In this document: positions 26,366 through 35,200 of the stretch, piece after piece
Layout of the letters: each line of letters starts with the position of its first letter
How positions within the stretch are numbered: the first letter of the stretch is position 1
DNA from: Duncaniella muris
Lineage (GTDB): Bacteria > Bacteroidota > Bacteroidia > Bacteroidales > Muribaculaceae
DNA: 64,000 nucleotides
Assembly: GCF_003024805.1 (NCBI RefSeq)
Contig: NZ_PUEC01000001.1
Span: 1-64,000 of the forward strand
Reading direction: 5' to 3'
Translations under genes and position numbers: made by a program
The notes under the pieces: generated by a model
Seen by the model: only the letters and a program-made list of their open reading frames with translations
What the model was told of the DNA's origin: nothing
Databases searched by the model: none

Positions 26366-27898
26366 ATGGCAGAAGAAATCAGCACTCAGAATGCTGTGGT
26401 AACAGGCGGAACGCCTGCCACCACTTCCCCCGGTCACGCCGGCTTACCTACGCAGGTTGCAGGCGAGGCAACGACCGTCAGCGCGGCCGCGACCGCTACT
26501 GGCGGTGTCGGAGCAGGCAATTTTATAGAAGTTGACATTGACAAAGAACTTTTCAAGTTTGAAAGCGATGATACGCCTCTCATGCAGCTTATGCTCAATG
26601 CTAAGAAAGTTCCGGTCAATTCACCCGAAATTCAACATTTCGCAATTGACCAAGCGCGTCCGAGCGTAGTTACCAACGCAACCGTTGGTGATGGAACAGG
26701 AAATGTTGCTGTTCTCCCTCTTGACAATGCAGACAAGAAGTTACTTCAGCCTTATGGCACAATTCTCGTCAAAGGAGTTGACGGTTATGCTTCGGACGGC
26801 AAAACCAAGACTCCGGGCAAAGACCTCATGCTTTTCATAACCGACCGCGACAAGGTTTCAGGTAATCCTATCGCTATCGCCGTCAACGGTCCCAAGAACG
26901 AAGCAACCGATGATTCTTGTCTTGTTCCCGAAATTCCGGCAGGTACAACGCTTGTTATTCTCGCTAATGCTATGTTCGAGACTCAGAAAGAAGTTCTTCC
27001 CGATTTCGTTGTGCCTTCTCCATCGCTTATTTATGCTCAGAAGCGTGGAATGAACAGCATCACATCGGACTACTTTGAGAGTGTTGCCAAACGTATTCCG
27101 TTCAGTAAGGCTCTCATCGCAGAGGCTCAGATTCGCAACTTCAAAACAAAGGGTAACCGCACCCTATGGGCCAGTCGCGCAAGCAAGTTCACGGTTGATA
27201 CCGAGCTTGGCCAGCAGACAGTCTATACAACCGAGGGGGTCCGCTGGCAGATTAAACGTCACCTTGACCACAAAGGCAAGTGGACGTTTGAGGAGTTCAT
27301 CAGCGTTGCCAAGATGATTTTTACCGGAGAAGATGTGCCAAAGTCTGTGGTGATGCTCTGTGGTAAAAACTTCCTTGAGAGCGTTCAGTGCATCGACTTT
27401 TCAAAACACCCCGAAGTACAGATTTCGGTAAAGACTAACAAACTCGGTTGGCAGGTAACAGCCATTCATACCGTATTCGGCGAGTTCGAGTTCAAACGCG
27501 AGCCGACTCTTGACTACCTCGGCTGGAGTAATAGCGCAGCTGTCATCGCTTATGATCGCCTTGTTCATTACGTTTACTCTTCTGAGCACAAAGACAGTGA
27601 ACGAGTGGACGGACATGAGGCAAGCCGTGAGCATACAATCGTATGGGATGCTCTTGCTCTCAAAGGCTCTTGCCATATCTGGATTGACGGCGAGGGCGAG
27701 TGCTCGGCAGAAGGCGCAACGACTTACGCCCTTTGGGGCAGTGAGGAGGCTCCTGAAAGCCCGATTGAGGGTAAGGTCTATGTACTCGTCAGCGATTGTC
27801 CCGGAATTAATGCCAAGGCTGTCAGTGGCACAATGTGGCAATATGACAGCACTTCAAAGTCGTGGAAAGAGTACACGGGTGAAATTTTAGCTAACTAA
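26366..27898 (+). CDS. Major capsid protein
   Basis: A 510-aa protein in the standard position after the scaffold. It has a Thr/Ala/Gly-rich N-arm of about 55 residues, then a mixed alpha/beta body including LFKFESDDTPLMQLMLNAKK and LIAEAQIRNFKTKGNRTLW, a C-terminal beta-rich region, and an added module rich in Gly/Glu/Trp near residues 430-510. I recognise it as the major capsid type of Bacteroidales phages, presumably HK97 fold. The last 80 residues look like a surface-exposed insertion or Ig-like decoration, which is inferred. A strong hairpin follows the stop codon. Confidence 0.8.
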   Translation: MAEEISTQNAVVTGGTPATTSPGHAGLPTQVAGEATTVSAAATATGGVGAGNFIEVDIDKELFKFESDDTPLMQLMLNAKKVPVNSPEIQHFAIDQARPSVVTNATVGDGTGNVAVLPLDNADKKLLQPYGTILVKGVDGYASDGKTKTPGKDLMLFITDRDKVSGNPIAIAVNGPKNEATDDSCLVPEIPAGTTLVILANAMFETQKEVLPDFVVPSPSLIYAQKRGMNSITSDYFESVAKRIPFSKALIAEAQIRNFKTKGNRTLWASRASKFTVDTELGQQTVYTTEGVRWQIKRHLDHKGKWTFEEFISVAKMIFTGEDVPKSVVMLCGKNFLESVQCIDFSKHPEVQISVKTNKLGWQVTAIHTVFGEFEFKREPTLDYLGWSNSAAVIAYDRLVHYVYSSEHKDSERVDGHEASREHTIVWDALALKGSCHIWIDGEGECSAEGATTYALWGSEEAPESPIEGKVYVLVSDCPGINAKAVSGTMWQYDSTSKSWKEYTGEILAN

Positions 27899-27927
27899 AA
27901 TACTACACAACCGAAATTCCTAAAACG

Positions 27928-27969
27928 GAGGGAAGCGGAGTGCAGCCCGCACATCCACTTCCCTCTTTC
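27928..27969 (+). terminator. Long hairpin after the capsid gene
   Basis: GAGGGAAG-c-GGA-GTGC, loop agccc, GCAC-a-TCC-a-CTTCCCTC gives about 15 base pairs with one mismatch and one bulge, followed by TTTCT. It lies 30 nt after the capsid stop and 16 nt before the next ATG. With no promoter of the late class between it and 27985, it probably attenuates, so capsid mRNA exceeds the downstream genes. Confidence 0.65.
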
Positions 27970-27984
27970 TAATAACTCTCAATT

Positions 27985-28554
27985 ATGAATACGAAAAAGA
28001 CTAAAACAACCTACGGCGTTTACAATCTCATAGAGTGGCACGCACGTCTGCGTATGGGTAAAGCCACTGTTAAAGTTGCATTCACAGGAGGCAGCATAAC
28101 AACACAAGGTGTAACACCTGCCACATTCACTACTGAGAACCCCGTTATTCAGTTTGCTATTGAGAATAGTCCTGAATTTCATAACGGCAAAATAAAAGTC
28201 GTTAGACGTGTAAAACTTAATGGTGTTGTAGAAATCGAGTGCAACGTTCCAAAAGTTGCGCTTCCCATTCCGGCCCCTGCTCCAATCTCTACCGAGAGCG
28301 TGGACGCTCCAGTCAAGGAGGACGAGAACGCCCCCGACACGCAGGCCGACAATGAAGTCGAGGCAGAGGACAACGCCGAGGCAGAGGACAACGCCGAGAC
28401 TGTTCCTGCGACAACGCAGGTAGAGTTCTCTTGCAACGATGACGCAAAGGACTACCTTGAGCAGACTTTCGGATTTGTACGTTCCAAACTCCGCAACCGC
28501 GAGGATATAGTAGCCGCAGGCAAGGCACGCGGCGTTGACATCATCTTCGTATAA
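27985..28554 (+). CDS. Head-associated phage protein
   Basis: A 189-aa protein. Residues 1-90 are a beta-rich domain with AFTGGSITTQGVTPATFTT and FHNGKIKVVRRVKL. An acidic Glu/Asp/Ala linker (about residues 105-145) contains an exact 18-bp tandem duplication. The C-terminus, DAKDYLEQTFGFVRSKLRNR, resembles the helix-extension-helix motif found at the ends of small phage head and decoration proteins. I remember relatives directly behind capsid genes in Bacteroidales phages. A head-decoration or completion role is inferred from position. Confidence 0.5.
   Translation: MNTKKTKTTYGVYNLIEWHARLRMGKATVKVAFTGGSITTQGVTPATFTTENPVIQFAIENSPEFHNGKIKVVRRVKLNGVVEIECNVPKVALPIPAPAPISTESVDAPVKEDENAPDTQADNEVEAEDNAEAEDNAETVPATTQVEFSCNDDAKDYLEQTFGFVRSKLRNREDIVAAGKARGVDIIFV
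28360..28395 (+). repeat. Two exact 18-bp tandem copies
   Basis: GAGGCAGAGGACAACGCC occurs twice in a row in frame, encoding two EAEDNA units in the acidic linker of the 27985 gene, followed by a partial third GAG. Linker length is likely to vary by slippage. Confidence 0.8.
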
Positions 28555-28566
28555 ACGTCCAGCGAT

Positions 28567-29202
28567 ATGGTGTACAAAATCCTGCATATAGCGCGTGACG
28601 TGCGTATCGCCATAGATGAGAACAAAACGAGCGAACAACTGATAGCGGATGAGGATATTGACACCCTATCGTTGAACGACATTGTCCGCTCCAAGATTGT
28701 CGAAGCAGTGCGCCGTGTGGTGACCGAAGCACCCACGCACCTGCTTGACGGCGGTCAGCCATTCGGCGATGCAATCTTTTGGCGTAGCAAAGGTTCGGGT
28801 TGGACACTCCTGCCCGAAGATTTCATGCGCCTCTTAATCTTCAAAATGAGCGATTGGGAGCGACCTGTGTATGAGCCAATCACAGCCGCCGACCCTCAGT
28901 ATCAACTGCAATTCTCACGCTACAAAGGACTGCGAGGCAATCCGCAGAAACCAGTAGTGGCAATTGTCAGCCGTGCCGAGGGTCGTGCGCTGGAGCTATT
29001 CTCCTGCAAGGACGCGACCGCAACAGTAGAGCAAGCCGTCTATATCCCCCTGCCGAGGGTAGATTGTGATGGCGGTATTGAAATCCCGGAGCGTTGCTAT
29101 ATGTCCGTGGTCTATCAAGCCGCCTCGCTTGTGCTTGCCACTATCGGTCAAGGCGACCTATCCTCAATGATGTCAGACCTTAGCAAACAACTTTTAGTAT
29201 GA
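28567..29202 (+). CDS. Head-to-tail connector-type protein
   Basis: A 211-aa protein between the head genes and the fibre. Its sequence (YKILHIARDVRIAIDENK at the N-terminus, then LPEDFMRLLIFKMSDWERPV and FSRYKGLRGNPQKPVVAIV) matches a family I associate with the neck region of Bacteroidales phages. The stop codon overlaps the next start by 4 nt, so the fibre gene is probably translationally coupled to it. The exact structural role is not visible from sequence. Confidence 0.5.
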   Translation: MVYKILHIARDVRIAIDENKTSEQLIADEDIDTLSLNDIVRSKIVEAVRRVVTEAPTHLLDGGQPFGDAIFWRSKGSGWTLLPEDFMRLLIFKMSDWERPVYEPITAADPQYQLQFSRYKGLRGNPQKPVVAIVSRAEGRALELFSCKDATATVEQAVYIPLPRVDCDGGIEIPERCYMSVVYQAASLVLATIGQGDLSSMMSDLSKQLLV

Positions 29203-32200
29203 GTCAGATAAAGACAACCGAAATTGAGGGTGACGTTGCGATTGGCAGACACGTCACCGCAGGCGGAAATGCGACCATACAGGGAAATGCGACCGTTAAG
29301 AAGAATCTCAAAATTGAGGGTTGGCTTGATGCACGAAACATCAAAGGCCCCAACAAGGGAATCTTCCTTGACGTGACAAAACTCCGTGAGGCATATCCGC
29401 TACCGCATGATGGTTGGTGGGCATTAATCGGCAACACTCTCCCGGCCCCCTTGTACATCGCTGACGGCGGTGCGTGGGTGGCAACCGGGGAAAGCGCAGG
29501 CAACCCGACCATTGACAGCCAACAATACAATGAAGCCGTTGCGGCACTTGACGCTGAATTGAAAGCACTGGCTACCGATGTTTCAGCCAACAAGCAGAGC
29601 ATTGACCAAATCCGCACTCAGATAGACACTATCGGCAGTTCGGTCAATACGCTCACGACCGATGTGTCCGGCCTGAAAACTCGCGTGACCAATGCTGAGA
29701 CAAGCATTCAGAGCATCAACAACAGCAAGGGCAAGGCTAACGGCCTGGCCTCTCTTGACGCAAACGGCAAAGTTCCGTCAGCGCAGCTTCCCGGCTTCGT
29801 TGATGATGTCGTAGAGTTCAATGCCATAGTCTCCGACATAACACCGCTTGCACAATCAGCGAACAAAAAATCAACTGATGCCGGTTGTATGGTGGTTTAT
29901 GACAGCGACCGCAACCGATTTATTCTTGCAGTGTCGCATTTGGCCATACCCGATGAACAGCGTACACAATGGGGAGAGCAGATATTGCGCCCGATAAAGA
30001 CACTCAACACTCCTGCCACCGCCACCGCAGAGAGCGTTGAGGCGTTGCCTCTATTGAACGTTGTGGATTACTGGGAACTTACGGACGGAACAGCCTCACT
30101 CATCACATCAAAATTCACCTACTACAACAACTGGCTTGACGGTGGCTCCTTTGGTGAAGTTGACGCAAAAGGTAGAATCCCCGAAGGTGGCAAGGTGTAT
30201 ATTTCTACCTCAGATAATAAAACCTATCGTTGGAGTGGCACACAACTTGTCATCATTGGTAATGACCTTGCACTGGGTCGTACAGCAAACACGGCGTTCC
30301 CCGGCGATGAAGGAGCGCAGTTGCAGGAAAATCTAAAAAACACCGATAACCGACTGTACGACACAGCCAACCGATTGCGCAACTTAGGGATTCTGCTTTG
30401 TGACGGTCAATGGGATGGAACCGGCACTACACCTAAAAGTGGTGTATGGCTTTGTCCGAATGAAGAGGGCGGTTGGTATTTCCGCAGTTTTGGCAACACC
30501 AATTTTTATGACCTCCCTGAAGAAGAATATAACTCTGACATGACGTATAATTCCGGCTGTCTATATCGTATGGCAGACGGACTATACCGCATTATCAACG
30601 ATAAACTGACAATGGTCGGAGGGGCTTCAGTCGGCAATACGTTCAACCTCACATCGGAAATACCCACAAGCGACCCCGACAAGTTGTTCTATCAATTGAA
30701 CGACCCGACCGACACCAAGTATTATGCTCCAGCGATAGTCTATGAGCAGGGAAAGGCAGGTTTCGGCTTGCAGATTACCTTTGCCGTTGCTCACGGTGCG
30801 TGGAAGATATACCAGTATGTCGGCGCGACACTTGAAAAGGAAGATGTTTTGAGCAGTGAAAACTGGCTCGATCTCGCAGGCATGAGCGCAGGCGCAGAAG
30901 CCATCGTGAATGTCAATGAGGTGTGCGAAGATAAAGACTACACCATGTCGCTTGCCATACAGGCACTCATTGACCTGCGCGACACCACCGGGGTAAACTA
31001 TCTCAAATCCGGACTTGTCATAACCTACCGCAGGGATTCTTCCAAAACGCCCCATGCATGGGAGACAAAGCAGTTCCGTGGGCAGGTGCAGGATATATCC
31101 GCGACAAACGGCGATGACCTATGGCCAGACTTCGGCGGTGGCGGTGGCTCTACTTTTGAACTCGGCAACGAGCCAGAGGTAAACGGCACTAAAGCATTGT
31201 CAACCGGCGGCGCGTACGATATGGAACAACGCTCATTCGGAGGCTTGCAGATAGAACCCGCCCCATCGGATTATATCATACAAGCCGTAACTAAAGCAGG
31301 CGAACCTCTCGGCGATTCCGTGAAGATACCCAAGAGCAACGGCGGTGGCGGTCAGAGCGGAAGCACACTCACCATCTACTGCGACTCTGCCGTATGGGGC
31401 GCGTATGGTGGTAAAATCGTTTTGTCGGCCGCCATCAAGAGCGTAAGTTATGACGGCGAAGATGAGGTACTGGGAACAATCCGCTCACTGAGTATCATCG
31501 ACCCGACCACCAATATAGAGTTGTGGAGTGAGGTTGTCAATCAGCCGTCCTCAACATCAGCCAATGACCTCAAATTTGAATTTGACTTTACCGAGTTCAT
31601 AACCGGGGCATCGAGCAAGGACTACAAAATCAAAGCCACTGACGCGGACGGCAACGAGCGCACTCGTGTAATCAGCGTTACCGCCGTTGACGTGACGTGT
31701 ACCTGTGTGCAGGCACTTAACTACTCAGCCGCCACCGCTCTTGAAGCAGGAGGACGCGAGAAGAGCCTGCCGATGTATAAGTTTGAAAACAACGTCAGCA
31801 CCAAACAGGGCATTCTCGTAACCACTGAAATGTTCTACAATGGGGAATGGCGTACCCTCGGCACAGCGACCGTTACCGACCAGTACAGTCACAACATAAG
31901 CATCAACCCCAACAACGTGTTCGGCAATTCCGAACAACTGACGCACGGCGCATACCCCCTGCGCATTCAAGGCAAAGACATTGCTTCGGGTGTGACAGGC
32001 AATACAATCTACACAGCCGTGATGTGCGTTGACGCAAACAACAGCACGCCGATTGTAGTCATGCGATACGATGACCGCAACGAGGGTAAAGTGCGCTTGT
32101 ATGATTCCATCGCGCTTGATGTCGCAGCTTACACTCCGGGCAAAACACGCACAGCCATTGAGGTAATGATTGACGGACATATAGCCACTACCGCCAACTG

Positions 32201-35200
32201 CGAAACCAGTCAGACGCTCAATGTAACGAAGCAGATTCAAGGTTATGCCTCGGACGGAAGCAAGAGTTTTGACGTGTACGCACAGAGCGGAACATCAAAG
32301 TCCTTGACCGTCACACTGACCGTTGAGGGTTCAGCAATAGACGCTGAGGTCAAAGAGGGTGCATTGTTCGCCTTTGACTTCTCCACCCGAAACAACAGCG
32401 AGACCGACCACACCATTGAGGACAACGGCTACTCCATGAACGTAAGCGGCAGCAACTGGAACTCCAACGGCTTTGTGTCGGTACTGGGAGAGAATGTTCT
32501 GCGTATCGCCGAGAATGTAAAAGCGGAGATACCTTATGCACCGTTCTCATCATCAGCCCTTGAAACGAGCGGAGCCGCAATCCAGTTGGCTTTCTCAACC
32601 AAGAGCATCAAGGACAAGGATGCCATGCTCTGCGAGTGCTACGACCCAGCCGCAGGTGTCGGCTTCTATATCCGAGGCAACGAGGTAGTGCTTACGGTCC
32701 TCAACGGAACTCCGAAGCGTCAGCGCGTAGGGTTCAAGTGCGGAGAGAAAGTAACAGTTGCCATTGTTGTAGAGCCGGGCAGCAAGTATGTCACCTACAA
32801 AGCCTCAGAAGCATCGAGCGGAACAAATTACTCATTTGTCAAACTCTATGTGAATGGCGAGGAGTGTGCTTCTATCGGCTATCAGCCGGGAACGAGCGCA
32901 CTGCGTCAGAACAGGACAATCACGTTCAACTCCGAGAACGGCGATTTCAACCTCAACTACATCATGGCCTACAACTCCTATATGGAATGGTTGCAGGCAT
33001 TCCGCAACTACCTTTGCAAGTTGAGCGATGTCCGCGCCATGATTGCGGAGTATGACAAAGAGAATGTACTGGATACGACAGGCAAGCCGTCCATGAGCCT
33101 TATGGCGGCCAAAGGTATACCTTACTATGTGATTGTCGCCGACCAGACCACATTCAATAATTTCGACTATGCTCTGAACGGCGGTACATCAACAAGCGAC
33201 CAGTTTGCCTGCACGCTGTACTACTTCAACCCACAGCATCCGGAAGTAAACTTCAAGGCTGTGAATGTGCTTTGGCGCAGGCAGGGAACGACTTCGGCAC
33301 AGCGACCCATTAAGAACGACCGCTTCAACTTCAACAAGAAGAACAAGACCACAGGACTTAAAGCGACCGTCACCCTGCTCAATCCCGATGACAGCACCGA
33401 ACTTGGACTCAACGCAATCAAGGCTGCTGCTGACCGAAAGGTGTTTTGCGCTGAGACTGGTAACTTTATTGACGTGGTTACTGTCAAAGTCGATTATTCC
33501 GACAGTTCCAATGCCAACGACTGCGGCGTGTGCGATATGATGAACGCCACATTCCGCTCTCTCGGCTCGTCATACATGACCCCGGCGCAAAGAGCCTTTG
33601 ACGGGCGTCAGATTCTTTCCAACGGAGACGTTATCACGGGTCGTCAGATGGACCATTCCACAAAGAACCACCCGATAGCCTGCTTCCGCGCCACGACCGA
33701 CACCTTGCAGGACGCATGGTTTCATGCCAAGGGCAACTGGAAAGAGGACAAGGGAGAGCAGACCGCCCTCGGCTTCAAGGATACACCCGGCTATAACAAA
33801 GGCTGTCTCAACTACGGAGACTTTGTGGAATACTTCGGCACACCCGATGAAACCCTCGCGCAAACCGAGGCTCGTTTCAAGGCAGACCCCGAAACAAATA
33901 CAGAGGCCGCCCAAAAGAATGTGTATCTCATATCACAGTATTGCGGACGCGACTATGCTATCTACCGCTACAAGAACGGCGCATGGACACGTTCGACTGG
34001 CTCAATGAAGCAGGTTGACGGCATGTGGGTTGTGACCGGCGATGTGCTTAACCCGGTGAGTGGTTACGAACTACTGCAATATGCAGGTATGGACTGGTGG
34101 CAGGGTGTAGCGACTATTGAAGACATGATGAAGCCGTCAACACAGATTTCATCATGGGTTCGCAAACTCGGACTTGCGGCTACGGAATATCCTGCATGGA
34201 CGTACTACTTTGAGTGCATGATTGACGATGACCAACTCCAAGAGGATTTGGCACTCGGCAAGAAAGTACCCTACGACCTCTTCAATATGCTTCGTTTCTT
34301 CAACTCCTGCGACTACTCCAAAGTCAACGGGTGGGAGAAGATATGGAGAGAGAACGCCTACCGCTATATGTCGCTTGAGAGCGCAATGGCATACACCGCC
34401 TTTACTGACTATCTCGCGGCTGTTGACCAACGAGCCAAGAATATGCAGCCTATGTTCTTCTTGGAGGACGGCTGTTCGGTAGAGAACGGCGTTTACTCCG
34501 GCTACCGAAATATGGAGCCAACCCGAATGTATCTTAACAAGGTATATGACTGTGACACCTGCAACGGCGCAGACAATGACGGCGGCCGAGACATAGACGC
34601 GGAGGTAGACCCCAACAAGATGACTGATGAAGCTACCGGTTATACCAATCCCTACATGGGTTACGGCTCGGTACTCTTCAACAACATGGACCGTCAGCAG
34701 GAGTGCTGGAACAGCAACGACCTCGGCACGACCACCATATCACTGAAGAGTGTTGTAAACCGAATGCGAAATCAGACTGCGCAGATTGACGGCAAGACAA
34801 TCGTTCCGTTCTCGCCTGACGGCGCGTTATATTTCTTTGTGGAGAAGCGACTGATGTTCTGGCCGAAAGTCATCTCTTCCTATGACGGGGAGCGTAAGTA
34901 CATAGATAATACCGGGATAGCCAATCAGCCGTATTTCTATGCACTGCACGGCCTGGGATTGACCTCCTTACCTCGCTTCATAGAGCAACGATGGGCAATC
35001 CGTGACGGCTATTATCAGACAGGCGACTTCTTTACCAATCCATTGAGCGGACGTGTGTCTGCCATCAAAGCCGATTCTAAAATCTACATCACCGCAGCAG
35101 CTCCGGGATATTTCGGAATCGGTAATGACGCAAGCGGTCAGTTGTCGGAATCCGTCTTTTTGGAAGCAGGACAGACCCACGCGTTCACGCTTTTTGCTCA

